Source of the DNA: Candidatus Gastranaerophilales bacterium
GTDB lineage: Bacteria > Cyanobacteriota > Vampirovibrionia > Gastranaerophilales > Gastranaerophilaceae
Assembly (NCBI GenBank): GCA_944325095.1
Contig: CALUYV010000013.1
Span: 1 to 38,360, forward strand
DNA: 38,360 nt
Direction of reading: 5' to 3'
Part shown: in pieces, positions 1 to 6,710 of the stretch
Layout: every line of letters begins with the position of its first letter
How positions within the stretch are numbered: position 1 is the first letter of the stretch
The notes under the pieces: model-generated
Databases searched by the model: none
Told to the model about the DNA's origin: nothing
Seen by the model: only the letters and a program-made list of their open reading frames with translations
Program-made: the position numbers and the translations under genes

Positions 1-99
1 CCCTTGCGGGATACTCCCCATCCAGACCTTTTCCAATCAAGGGAAGGAGTTAATGTTTTGGATATCAAAAATGATTGTGTAAATTTATTGTGTGTGTAA
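1..99 (+). CDS. C-terminal end of an unidentified upstream protein (partial)
   Basis: The first frame is open from the window edge to a TAA at 97-99, giving 32 residues (ends DCVNLLCV). I do not recognise the family. The stop falls 10 nt before the rlmN ATG at 110, which would suit a tandem gene pair. The competing reading is that this short open stretch is chance. A purine-rich AAGGAG at 44-49 lies inside it, but the ATG 3 nt downstream opens only a 9-codon frame. Confidence 0.3.
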   Translation, partial: PLRDTPHPDLFQSREGVNVLDIKNDCVNLLCV

Positions 100-103
100 T
101 AAT
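75..103 (+). promoter_or_regulatory. Candidate rlmN promoter giving a leaderless mRNA
   Basis: TTGTGT (75-80) and AATAAT (98-103) are 17 nt apart, and a TGT precedes the -10 hexamer (extended -10 pattern). The -10 ends 6 nt before the rlmN ATG at 110, so a start 7 nt downstream would be the A of the ATG. Both hexamers are imperfect (3/6 and 5/6). The call rests mainly on the same spacing recurring at tag, nrnA and prfA. Confidence 0.35.
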
Positions 104-109
104 TGCATT

Positions 110-1138
110 ATGAAAATCTTATCAGGACTTACTCAAAGTGAATTGGAACAATTAACCGATAATCTCGGTGCCAGCAGGTTTCGGGCAAGGCAGATTCATA
201 ACTGGATTTATCTGAAGTCGGTTAAATCTATTGATGAAATGACAGATTTATCCGTCAAGTTCAGGGATGAATTGAAAAAATCGGCTGTCGTTTCCGATAC
301 AAAAATTAAGGTTAAGCAGGTAAGTTCTGACGGTACAATAAAATATCTGCTTGAATATCCTGACGGGGAGTGTGTTGAAACAGTTTTAATGCGGTTTGAT
401 AACAGGGCAAACTTAACTGCCTGTGTAAGTTCTCAGGTCGGTTGTGCCGTAAATTGTACTTTCTGTGCTACCGGCAAACGCGGATTTATCAGAAATCTTA
501 CTTACAAAGAAATTATTGAACAGGTTTTGACTATTCAACGAGATACAGGTTTGAAGGTTACAAATGTTGTTTTTATGGGGCAGGGAGAGCCTCTGCTCAA
601 TCTTGATAATGTTCTAAAGGCAATGGAGATGTTTAACGAAGATTTCCAGATTGGTGCAAGACGGCTGACAGTTTCAACTTCCGGTATTATTCCGCAGATG
701 ATAAAACTTGCGGATTTGGATATGCAGTCAACTCTTGCTCTTTCTTTGCACGCTCCGAATCACGATATCCGCTTGAAACTTATGCCTGTTGAATCTAAAT
801 ATAATATGGATGAACTTCACAAGGCTTTAAAATACTATGTTGATAAAACTGGTAGGCGAATTACAATAGAATATCTTTTGATTAAAGACTTGAATGATAC
901 TATTGACTCTGCAAAACAACTGGCTCAATATTTGAAAGATATTAAATGCAATATAAATTTGATTCCTTATAATCCTACAGAAAAAAATGATTACAAACGG
1001 CCGTCAAATAATTCTATAATGAAATTTAAGTCGCTTATGGAACATTCCGGTAAAAAAGTTACCGTAAGATTAGAACGGGGTGCCGATATTGATGCTGCCT
1101 GCGGGCAATTGCGCGGTAAAGTCGATACGGTTAAATAA
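110..1138 (+). CDS. rlmN: Dual-specificity 23S rRNA/tRNA methyltransferase RlmN (radical SAM)
   Basis: This is a cytosolic radical SAM enzyme that methylates C2 of A2503 in 23S rRNA, and of A37 in some tRNAs. From the ATG at 110 it has 342 residues, normal for the family. The 4Fe-4S cysteines are in CAVNCTFC (C112, C116, C119). The two catalytic cysteines match E. coli C118 and C355: C105, seven residues before the cluster as expected, and C331 in the C-terminal AACGQLRG. GQGEPLLN is the conserved SAM-binding region. A GTG at 92 would add six residues (MCNNCI), but 110 starts the usual MKILSGL-type N-terminus. No Shine-Dalgarno precedes either start, and a promoter-like pair ends 6 nt upstream, so the mRNA may be leaderless. 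Confidence 0.97.
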   Translation: MKILSGLTQSELEQLTDNLGASRFRARQIHNWIYLKSVKSIDEMTDLSVKFRDELKKSAVVSDTKIKVKQVSSDGTIKYLLEYPDGECVETVLMRFDNRANLTACVSSQVGCAVNCTFCATGKRGFIRNLTYKEIIEQVLTIQRDTGLKVTNVVFMGQGEPLLNLDNVLKAMEMFNEDFQIGARRLTVSTSGIIPQMIKLADLDMQSTLALSLHAPNHDIRLKLMPVESKYNMDELHKALKYYVDKTGRRITIEYLLIKDLNDTIDSAKQLAQYLKDIKCNINLIPYNPTEKNDYKRPSNNSIMKFKSLMEHSGKKVTVRLERGADIDAACGQLRGKVDTVK

Positions 1139-1258
1139 ATTCAACCTCTTTTATTGTTTTTTTATGAATAATTGTAAAGATTTTCCTTCCTTGCGCAAAT
1201 TTTTCAAAATTTATTACTTTATATAATTGTAGGCAGTAGTGTATAAAGGTGTGAAATT

Positions 1259-1897
1259 ATGGCATATAGTCCTGTTGCAACTCTAGGTTTTGTAGCCACA
1301 AACGGAAATAAAGTAGCAAACGGTGACTGGACAAGATATCCGGTGCTCGGCGGTCAATGTCTGAATGCCGCCGGTTCTGCTGTTGCTGCAGGTGCAAAAG
1401 CCAATCAAATGTTCGCAAATATTGTGCAAAGAACATCTACTGCTGCAGATAATCTTGCGAAATCAGACAAAGTCTTTAACGGAGTTTCAAAAACTGTTAA
1501 ATTCCTCAGAAAAAATATAAATCCGATGATTGTGGCATCAGGAGTAACAAAGGTTGCTCTGGCTAAAAAAGAAGATAGAGAAAAAACCTTCTATTCTGAA
1601 GGCGGAATGATTGCCGGTATGTTTTTGGGCGAAGGCTGGATGAAAAAACATATGGACAAAGTTATCTTGAGCAAACTTCCGGTTTCTAAAAAATGGATGC
1701 CTGTCGTCAAAGGAACATTATTTGTTGCCGGTTCTTTGACATCTTCTGCTATAGGTCAAAAACTGGGTAAAATGTTTTTTAATAATATTGAAAAATCCAG
1801 AGCGGAGAAAAAAGAAAAATTAGAACATCAACTTTCGCAGAGTGTTAATCATAACGAAACTCACCAGCCTGAAAAATCTATTGATATAAAAGCATAA
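1259..1897 (+). CDS. Hypothetical protein with Gly/Ala-rich hydrophobic segments
   Basis: No family recognised. The 212-residue protein has a Gly/Ala/Asn-rich N-terminus (VATLGFVATNGNKVANG), a moderately hydrophobic alanine-rich stretch at about 30-60, and two glycine-rich hydrophobic stretches at about 115-125 and 148-168 (KGTLFVAGSLTSSAIG). The tail from about 178 is charged and Lys/Glu-rich. There is no signal peptide. The layout (REKTFYSEGG..., then a small hydrophobic C-terminal segment and a basic tail) loosely resembles the two paralogous minus-strand proteins at 14560-15664, but I cannot show homology by eye. AAAGGTG sits 8 nt before the ATG, and a TATAAT at 1222-1227 with no clear -35 may be its promoter. 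It is probably its own transcription unit between rlmN and dapF. Confidence 0.8.
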   Translation: MAYSPVATLGFVATNGNKVANGDWTRYPVLGGQCLNAAGSAVAAGAKANQMFANIVQRTSTAADNLAKSDKVFNGVSKTVKFLRKNINPMIVASGVTKVALAKKEDREKTFYSEGGMIAGMFLGEGWMKKHMDKVILSKLPVSKKWMPVVKGTLFVAGSLTSSAIGQKLGKMFFNNIEKSRAEKKEKLEHQLSQSVNHNETHQPEKSIDIKA

Positions 1898-1898
1898 T

Positions 1899-1928
1899 TT
1901 GCAATTTCCCTGATTATTAAGTTATAAT
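1899..1928 (+). promoter_or_regulatory. Probable dapF promoter
   Basis: TTGCAA (1899-1904), an 18-nt spacer and a perfect TATAAT (1923-1928). The predicted start at about 1935 leaves a short leader carrying AAAGAGGTGG before the dapF ATG at 1949, so this gene is transcribed with an SD leader. Confidence 0.6.
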
Positions 1929-1948
1929 TTACTCAAAAGAGGTGGATT

Positions 1949-2785
1949 ATGACAGATATAAAAGTTACAAAAATGCAAGGCTGCGGTAATGATTTTGTTG
2001 TCCTTGATTATGATGAATATTTAAAAACTGGGCTTTCTATGCCGGATTTGGCTGTGAAATTATGCGACAGGCATTTTGGTATCGGGGCTGACGGTATGAT
2101 TATTCCGGATTTGAAAAATAACGGCGAAACCGATATTGCGTGGTATTTTTATAATAATGACGGTTCTGCGGCGCAAATGTGCGGAAACGGTATGCGCTGT
2201 TTTGCCAGATATGTCTATGATAAAAAACTTGTGAATAAAAAACAATTCAGTGTTAAAACCCTTGCCGGTGTGATTGTTCCTGAAATCCTTGATGACGGAA
2301 AAGTCAAAGTTGATATGGGAGTACCTGTTTTTGATTATGATAAAATCCCGTTCAAAGGCGAAACAACTGTTCAGTTGAAAGATAAAACATTTAAAATTCA
2401 TCCGGTATCAATGGGAAATCCGCACTGTGTAATTTTTACGGATGAAGATATTATGTTTCTTGCCGAAAATTACGGGCCTTTAATGGAAAAACACCCGTAT
2501 TTTCCGGAAAAAACAAATACCGAGTTTGTTAATATTGTTTCTCGAACCGAAATTAATATGAGAGTATATGAAAGAGGCTGCGGAATTACGCTTGCGTGCG
2601 GAACAGGTGCCTGCGCCTGTATTGCTGCCGGTGTTTTAAATAACTTAACAGAACAGAAAGTGAAAGTAAATCTGCTTGGCGGTGCTGTAATCGTTGAGTG
2701 GTGCAGAAATCAGGAAGTTTCTGCCGGTCATATCTTTCTGACAGGTTCTGCCGAATATAGTTTTGTTGCTAATTACATGTTGTAA
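1949..2785 (+). CDS. dapF: Diaminopimelate epimerase
   Basis: DapF interconverts LL- and meso-diaminopimelate, the last step before lysine and the source of meso-DAP for peptidoglycan. The 278-residue length is typical. The N-terminal MQGCGNDFVVLD, the first catalytic cysteine in MCGNGMRC (C78) and the second in ACGTGACA (C217) are all intact, as is NPHCVIF between the two half-domains. Both thiols of the two-base racemase mechanism are therefore present. AAAGAGG lies just upstream of the ATG and a good promoter precedes it. The rpsF operon follows 65 nt later, and that operon's promoter overlaps the dapF stop codon. Confidence 0.98.
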   Translation: MTDIKVTKMQGCGNDFVVLDYDEYLKTGLSMPDLAVKLCDRHFGIGADGMIIPDLKNNGETDIAWYFYNNDGSAAQMCGNGMRCFARYVYDKKLVNKKQFSVKTLAGVIVPEILDDGKVKVDMGVPVFDYDKIPFKGETTVQLKDKTFKIHPVSMGNPHCVIFTDEDIMFLAENYGPLMEKHPYFPEKTNTEFVNIVSRTEINMRVYERGCGITLACGTGACACIAAGVLNNLTEQKVKVNLLGGAVIVEWCRNQEVSAGHIFLTGSAEYSFVANYML

Positions 2786-2808
2786 AAAATAAATTTTTTA
2801 TATATTAT
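2780..2808 (+). promoter_or_regulatory. Probable promoter of the rpsF-ssb-rpsR operon
   Basis: TTGTAA (2780-2785, overlapping the dapF stop), a 17-nt spacer and TATTAT (2803-2808). The predicted start at about 2815 leaves a roughly 35-nt leader with AAAAGGAG before rpsF at 2851. Alternative AT-rich -10 hexamers overlap, so the exact register is uncertain. Confidence 0.5.
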
Positions 2809-2850
2809 AAAGGCATATACTGTAAAATAGTACAAAAGGAGAATATTTAA

Positions 2851-3150
2851 ATGAAAAATTATGAATTAATGGCTATATTCAAACCGAATCTTGATGCAGA
2901 AGAGGTTGAAAAAGTTATTGGAAAAATCAGCAGTGTAATTACTGACTTTGGCGGAAGTGTTGTTTCTATTGATAAGACTGGTAGAAAAAAACTTGCATAC
3001 GATATCCAGAATTTCAGAGATGGATTTTTTGCAACAATTATTTTATCTCTTCCGGCTGACAAGGTAGCAGAGTTCAAAAGACAATTGAGATTGTCTGACA
3101 GTATTTTGAGAACTATGTTTATCGAAACTTCAGTTAAGGCTTCAGTTTAA
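2851..3150 (+). CDS. rpsF: 30S ribosomal protein S6
   Basis: S6 binds the central domain of 16S rRNA as a heterodimer with S18, encoded two genes downstream. The 99-residue protein starts MKNYELMAIFKPNLDAEEV and contains GGSVVSIDKTGRKKLAYDI and RDGFFATIILSLPADKVAEF, the alpha/beta ferredoxin-like core of S6. An AAAAGGAG lies 7 nt before the ATG. It is the first gene of rpsF-ssb-rpsR, with 21 nt to ssb. The rplI gene that often closes this operon is absent here; a terminator follows rpsR instead. Confidence 0.97.
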   Translation: MKNYELMAIFKPNLDAEEVEKVIGKISSVITDFGGSVVSIDKTGRKKLAYDIQNFRDGFFATIILSLPADKVAEFKRQLRLSDSILRTMFIETSVKASV

Positions 3151-3171
3151 TTAAATTGTAAGGATAATAAA

Positions 3172-3582
3172 ATGACATTAGCAAAAGCAGTAGTTACAGG
3201 TATTGTATATAAGACTCCAAAAACAGGATTTACATCCAACAATGTTGCGGTATCATCTTTTGTTTTGAATATCGGTGTTCAGGATGAACTTCTTGTGAGG
3301 GTAATTTCAAAAAGAACCTCTCTGGAATCCGTTGTTTCAGGACTTGCTAAAAATCAAAAAGTTCTTGTTGAAGGCCGTTTACAAAACGGTATCAGCAAAA
3401 TGGACGACGGTACTGAAAAGAAAGTTTTTGAAATTGAGGCTTCAACCATAGAACTTATGGGCGGAAGTGCTGCTCCTGCTGATGCAAATTCTGAGGGTGA
3501 TATTCTCACTTTCGGAGATATGGAAGTTCCTTCTGATTCAAATACGGATGTATTGATGGATGATGAGGAAATTCCGTTTTAA
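3172..3582 (+). CDS. ssb: Single-stranded DNA-binding protein
   Basis: SSB coats single-stranded DNA in replication and repair and recruits partners through its C-terminal tip. This 136-residue protein has an OB fold at about residues 3-95: a VVTGIVYKTPKTGF strand, then VRVISKRTSLESV and LVEGRLQNG. A short acidic Asp/Glu/Ser linker ends in the classical DDEEIPF tip. The start of the OB fold is more divergent than in E. coli SSB, but position between rpsF and rpsR plus the tip make the assignment secure. It lies 21 nt after rpsF and 47 nt before rpsR, in the usual order. Confidence 0.94.
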   Translation: MTLAKAVVTGIVYKTPKTGFTSNNVAVSSFVLNIGVQDELLVRVISKRTSLESVVSGLAKNQKVLVEGRLQNGISKMDDGTEKKVFEIEASTIELMGGSAAPADANSEGDILTFGDMEVPSDSNTDVLMDDEEIPF

Positions 3583-3629
3583 AATGTTTATACAATGTAG
3601 ATAATAAGGCTAGAAAGGCAAATTAAGAA

Positions 3630-3857
3630 ATGGCAAGACAAGAAGATAAAAAGAAACGCAAAAACTGCAGTCTTTGTGCCGATAAAGTTGAATATATCGA
3701 TTACAAAGATGCTGCTAAGTTGAAAAGATACTTAACAGAAGCAGGAAAGATTATTCCGAGAAGAATAACAGGAAATTGCGCTGAACACCAAAGAATGGTA
3801 GCAAGAGCAATCAAAAAAGCTAGAGAAGCAGCAATTATCAGTTATACTTTTGATTAA
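3630..3857 (+). CDS. rpsR: 30S ribosomal protein S18
   Basis: The 75-residue S18 partners S6 on the 30S platform. Recognisable parts are KKRKNCSLC, the central [17 protein letters not shown] and PRRITGN followed by [16 protein letters not shown], which is the signature S18 core. The two cysteines in NCSLC recall zinc-binding (C+) S18 variants, although only part of a zinc site is visible. AGAAAGG lies about 14 nt before the ATG, rather far. It is the last gene of the operon, closed by the terminator at 3876-3912. Confidence 0.97.
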   Translation: MARQEDKKKRKNCSLCADKVEYIDYKDAAKLKRYLTEAGKIIPRRITGNCAEHQRMVARAIKKAREAAIISYTFD

Positions 3858-3875
3858 TCAAAGGAATTATAAAAG

Positions 3876-3912
3876 AAGGACTCTTGAATTAAATTTCGGG
3901 AGTCCTTTTTTT
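3876..3912 (+). terminator. Rho-independent terminator after rpsR
   Basis: AAGGACTC (3876-3883) pairs with GAGTCCTT (3900-3907), extended by two T-G wobbles, around a 12-16 nt loop, followed by a T tract to 3912. It lies 18 nt past the rpsR stop and 30 nt before the next ATG. Confidence 0.9.
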
Positions 3913-3941
3913 ATGGTAAACTTGGTTTTGGAGAGTTTTTT

Positions 3942-4730
3942 ATGGATGAAAAAATATCGGAAATTTTAGACAGATATAAGAAGTTTCCTCAGGTGCAGGC
4001 AATTGCAATCGGGGGTTCTTCTGCTGCGAAAACTTCAGATAAGTCTTCTGATATTGATGTTTATGTATTCACATCCGGTGATATTGATATTGCAGCAAGA
4101 GAATCAATTATCAAGCAATATTCTTCAATATATGAAGTCGGCGGTGAATATTTTGGAGCAGGTGATGAGTTTTTAATAGACGAAATCGGAATTCAACTGG
4201 ATGTAATGTATTGGAATATTGATTGGTTTGAAAGTGTTGTAAAAAATATATGGGAAAAGCATTATCCTTCCAACGGTTATACAACCTGTTTTTTATATAC
4301 TCTGGATGTTTTTAATATTATTTATGATACTGAAAACAAACTGCATTGTTTGCAAGAATTTATCAGGACTAAATATCCGCTCAAATTAAAAAATAATATT
4401 ATAAAAAGAAATATGATGCTAATGAAAGATAAACCGTTTGCTTCATACTATGAACAAATTGAAAAGGCAATAAAACGAAATGATTTAAACAGTATAAATC
4501 ATCGTCTTTCTGCGTTTATGGCAAGTTATTTTGATGTTATCTTTGCAATGAATGAGATGCTTCATCCGGGTGAAAAAAGACTTCTTCAATATGCTTGTGC
4601 AAATTGCAAACTCTTACCGGCTGATTTTGAATCAAATATCAACGATTTATACTCTGTTTCTTTGAAAGAGGTGCTTCCTCTGTTAGATAAAATGTTTAAA
4701 GAATTAAAATCCGTACTGCAGGAAACTTAG
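3942..4730 (+). CDS. Nucleotidyltransferase-fold protein with DUF4037-type C-terminus
   Basis: The 262-residue protein opens with a polymerase-beta-type nucleotidyltransferase core. GGSSAAKTSDKSSDIDVYVF (about residues 24-43) has the GGS motif and the two-aspartate SDID metal site; a later Asp in IQLDVMYW could be the third ligand. The helical remainder (about 115-260) with PGEKRLLQYA resembles DUF4037, found in standalone and antibiotic-modifying-like nucleotidyltransferases. The substrate (nucleotide, aminoglycoside or protein) cannot be told from sequence. It starts 30 nt after the rpsR terminator with GGAGAG as ribosome-binding site. It ends 2 nt from the convergent secreted-protein gene, with no terminator between them. 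Confidence 0.85.
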   Translation: MDEKISEILDRYKKFPQVQAIAIGGSSAAKTSDKSSDIDVYVFTSGDIDIAARESIIKQYSSIYEVGGEYFGAGDEFLIDEIGIQLDVMYWNIDWFESVVKNIWEKHYPSNGYTTCFLYTLDVFNIIYDTENKLHCLQEFIRTKYPLKLKNNIIKRNMMLMKDKPFASYYEQIEKAIKRNDLNSINHRLSAFMASYFDVIFAMNEMLHPGEKRLLQYACANCKLLPADFESNINDLYSVSLKEVLPLLDKMFKELKSVLQET

Positions 4731-4732
4731 AA

Positions 4733-5125
4733 TCAGTTTGTTTGAACACTAAGATGCTTTATAATCTTTTTTTCTTCATTCGGCAGGTAGCCTACATGTT
4801 TTTTGTGCTGGAGCGGGATTGAGATACTGAGCGACCTGTTTTTAAAAAAGGTATCCGCCAGAGTATTCTTTTTGCGTTTTTCAGGGTAAACCAGATAAAC
4901 AGAAGTTTCTTGTTCTGATAGTTTTGTTTGAGAAATATCAGTATTTCTGCTGCCAAATAATTTCCACAAGTCGGCTGTTTTAGTTTCAGGAAACTCATTT
5001 AGATTATCTGATGCCGGCGCAACGGATAGTTCAGCACTAAAAGTATTATTTGCAGGCAGCGCAAAAAGCATTGCAAATATTGCAACTACTATCATTTTTG
5101 TTGTTGAAACTGTTTTTTTATGCAT
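4733..5125 (-). CDS. Small secreted hypothetical protein
   Basis: No family recognised. The 130-residue product has a clear Sec signal peptide: basic MHKKTVSTTK, hydrophobic MIVVAIFAMLFALPA, and a likely signal peptidase I site after TFSA at about residue 31. The mature part is about 100 residues, basic towards its end and without cysteines or membrane segments; KRKKNTLADTFFKNRS is the most distinctive stretch. It ends with TGA, showing that TGA is a normal stop here. It converges on the nucleotidyltransferase gene. The 267 bp upstream hold a 15-bp AT-rich palindrome at 5180-5194 and no other gene on this strand. Confidence 0.72.
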   Translation of the reverse strand: MHKKTVSTTKMIVVAIFAMLFALPANNTFSAELSVAPASDNLNEFPETKTADLWKLFGSRNTDISQTKLSEQETSVYLVYPEKRKKNTLADTFFKNRSLSISIPLQHKKHVGYLPNEEKKIIKHLSVQTN

Positions 5126-5179
5126 AAATACTCTATTCTTCTTACCTGTTTACATGCTAGCTTATAATTTAATTTGTGT

Positions 5180-5194
5180 AAAGTAATTTACTTT
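5180..5194. repeat. 15-bp palindrome between two divergent genes
   Basis: AAAGTAA-T-TTACTTT is a perfect inverted repeat around one central base. It sits 55 nt upstream of the secreted-protein ATG (minus strand) and about 200 nt upstream of the 57-residue ORF (plus strand). It has operator-like symmetry, but such palindromes also arise by chance in AT-rich spacers. The rest of 5126-5392 shows no gene. Confidence 0.3.
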
Positions 5195-5392
5195 TTTTGA
5201 TTACGTTTTTTGAATTTTTGTAAAGATGTCCTGATTCTCTATGCTGCCCGTATGAAGTAGTTCTTTTGTTCAATTTGTAAAAAATGTAACAATATATAAA
5301 TTTTCAATACTTTTTACGCAATTTTTCAATATGAAAATCCTTTATATATATGTAAGGGAAATAAATCAGATAATCAGAAAAGGGGAATAAAT

Positions 5393-5566
5393 ATGAGAAA
5401 AAGAAATTATGAATTTATTACACTGAATGCCTATATTGAAAATTTAGATGACAAAAATGTTGTATCATTAAACGATAAATCAATTGAACGTGAGGTTGAA
5501 AAATACTTCTTGAGTTTGAAACGTGCTGAAACTAACGCCAAAATCGTTCAAGCACTTGTCGGATAG
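5393..5566 (+). CDS. 57-residue small hypothetical protein
   Basis: An ATG at 5393 with AGGGG 7 nt upstream opens 57 codons ending in TAG at 5564-5566. The product starts MRKRNYEFITLNAYIENLDD, is highly charged, and has a predicted helix at about 30-55 (IEREVEKYFLSLKRAETNAK). It lacks a signal peptide, membrane segment or cysteines. A 13-bp terminator follows 37 nt later, so it is a self-contained transcription unit. A weak promoter candidate is TTTTCA (5323-5328) with TATATA (5345-5350). No family recognised. The good ribosome-binding site and dedicated terminator are the main evidence that it is real; a regulatory or adaptor role is possible but not shown. Confidence 0.65.
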   Translation: MRKRNYEFITLNAYIENLDDKNVVSLNDKSIEREVEKYFLSLKRAETNAKIVQALVG

Positions 5567-5602
5567 TTTTTTGATTTTGAATTAGGTAAGAAAATAGAGA
5601 AA

Positions 5603-5640
5603 AAGAGGTTTAGAAATATATTCTAAGCCTCTTGTTTTTT
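5603..5640 (+). terminator. Very strong Rho-independent terminator
   Basis: A 13-bp stem with one T-G wobble, AAGAGGTTTAGAA (5603-5615) with TTCTAAGCCTCTT (5621-5633), a 5-nt loop, then GTTTTTT. It ends the transcript of the 57-residue ORF. Confidence 0.93.
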
Positions 5641-5731
5641 ATATTCTCCTCAATCTGCAGGGTTGCTTGTTAAAAAATCAAATAGAAAAAGTACACTAAA
5701 CAGTTTATTCGGATTTATATTCAAATAAAAA

Positions 5732-5796
5732 TCAACCATGCGGCGAAAGCATGATGTAGAGCATGGTTGAGTAATTTTCTAAATCTTTTGGTTTAG
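5732..5796. other. Structured intergenic element with two adjacent hairpins
   Basis: Within the 350-bp gene-free stretch 5567-5916, TCAACCATGC (5732-5741) pairs perfectly with GCATGGTTGA (5761-5770). The 19-nt interior contains a second GCATGAT. Nine nt later CTAAATC (5779-5785) pairs with GGTTTAG (5790-5796) around a TTTT loop. Neither hairpin has a T tract, so they are not ordinary terminators. The element lies 120 nt upstream of the NarL-type regulator and could be a leader structure, small RNA or processing site. It matches no riboswitch I know. The rest of the stretch shows nothing recognisable apart from the terminator at 5603-5640. Confidence 0.5.
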
Positions 5797-5916
5797 ATAA
5801 CTCCTTCAATCTTTGAAATTTAATTAATCAATCAGTGCATGGATTTAAAAACCCTTCAAAAATATTAGTATATAAAGTGTAGAGAGCGTACAAATAAATT
5901 TTTCGGGAGAATAGAA

Positions 5917-6633
5917 ATGAGAGATTTTAACAGAAAATTAAAGATTGTATTGATTGATGACAATGCAAATCATTTGAGAGGAATTAAAGAATTGATTACT
6001 CTTGAAAGTTGCTATGAGGTTGCGGGAGCAACAACAAGTGCTAATCTGGGTATTAATCTGGTTAAGAAACATCATCCGGATATAGTTCTTATGGATATAA
6101 ATATGCCGGAAAAAGACGGACTGCAGGCAATACAGGCAATAAGCAAATTGAATCTCTCAACAAAAATCGTTGTATTGAGCGGTTATGATGATTCCGAATT
6201 GATATACAGAGCGATGAAACTGGGTGCCAGAGGGTATGTTTTAAAAACTATGGCATCTGTAAAACTGATAAATGCGATAGAAGAAGTTTCAATGGGTAAA
6301 ATATATCTTCCGGCTGCGCTATCTACCAGATTCTTTGAATTCTTCCAGGCTTCATCAAGAGAAGAAGAAAAAATGTTAGGCTCAGAAAACCTTTTAAACA
6401 GTTTGACATCAAGAGAAGTTGAAGTTCTTGAATTATTAACCGAAGGAATTAACTACAAGAGTATTGCGGGCAAGTTGATTATATCGGAAACTACTGTTAA
6501 GACTCACGTAAATAATATTTTCCAAAAATTACAGGTTAACGACAGAACTAATGCTGTATTGTATGCATTGACTCACGGCTTTAAACAGAAAGGCGCAGGT
6601 GCAGGCTCAAAATCTGCAATGATGTCAGTGTAA
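5917..6633 (+). CDS. NarL/FixJ-family response regulator
   Basis: A cytosolic DNA-binding response regulator of 238 residues. The receiver (about 8-125) has the acidic pair D14-D15, the phospho-acceptor D60 in VLMDINMP, S88 in VLSGYDD and K110 in YVLKT. A linker of about 35 residues precedes a LuxR-type helix-turn-helix (about 160-222): LTSREVEVLELLTEG, then SETTVKTHVNNIFQKL. The Ala/Gly/Ser/Lys-rich C-terminal tail is short and unstructured. GGGAG lies just upstream of the ATG. The next gene is a soluble histidine kinase and is its likely partner, but a terminator-like hairpin (6656-6691) separates them, so kinase expression may depend on read-through. Targets are unknown. Confidence 0.95.
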   Translation: MRDFNRKLKIVLIDDNANHLRGIKELITLESCYEVAGATTSANLGINLVKKHHPDIVLMDINMPEKDGLQAIQAISKLNLSTKIVVLSGYDDSELIYRAMKLGARGYVLKTMASVKLINAIEEVSMGKIYLPAALSTRFFEFFQASSREEEKMLGSENLLNSLTSREVEVLELLTEGINYKSIAGKLIISETTVKTHVNNIFQKLQVNDRTNAVLYALTHGFKQKGAGAGSKSAMMSV

Positions 6634-6655
6634 GTTTTAATCAATGTTTATAATA

Positions 6656-6691
6656 AAAGGGTTCGTTAATTGTACCGAACCCTTTATTTTT
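6656..6691 (+). terminator. Terminator-like hairpin between response regulator and kinase
   Basis: AAAGGGTTCG (6656-6665) pairs perfectly with CGAACCCTTT (6676-6685) around a 10-nt loop, followed by ATTTTTGGG. The T run (TTTTT) is short and interrupted by an A, so termination may be partial. It lies 19 nt before the kinase ATG. Confidence 0.8.
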
Positions 6692-6710
6692 GGGTAATAA
6701 AAGAGGTATC

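Noticed and set aside
53..82. Nine-codon ORF (MFWISKMIV) after AAGGAG as a leader peptide of rlmN
   Set aside because: SD spacing is 3 nt only and no attenuator or hairpin follows; likely chance within the upstream gene's end.
2060..2401. Antisense ORF within dapF
   Set aside because: Shadow frame of a strongly supported gene, no SD or family match.
4792..4998. Alternative minus-strand ORF of 68 residues inside the secreted-protein gene
   Set aside because: The longer frame at 4733-5125 has a signal peptide; this one is a shadow.
5732..5796. Rho-independent terminator
   Set aside because: Neither hairpin is followed by a T tract, so it was kept as an unexplained structured element.
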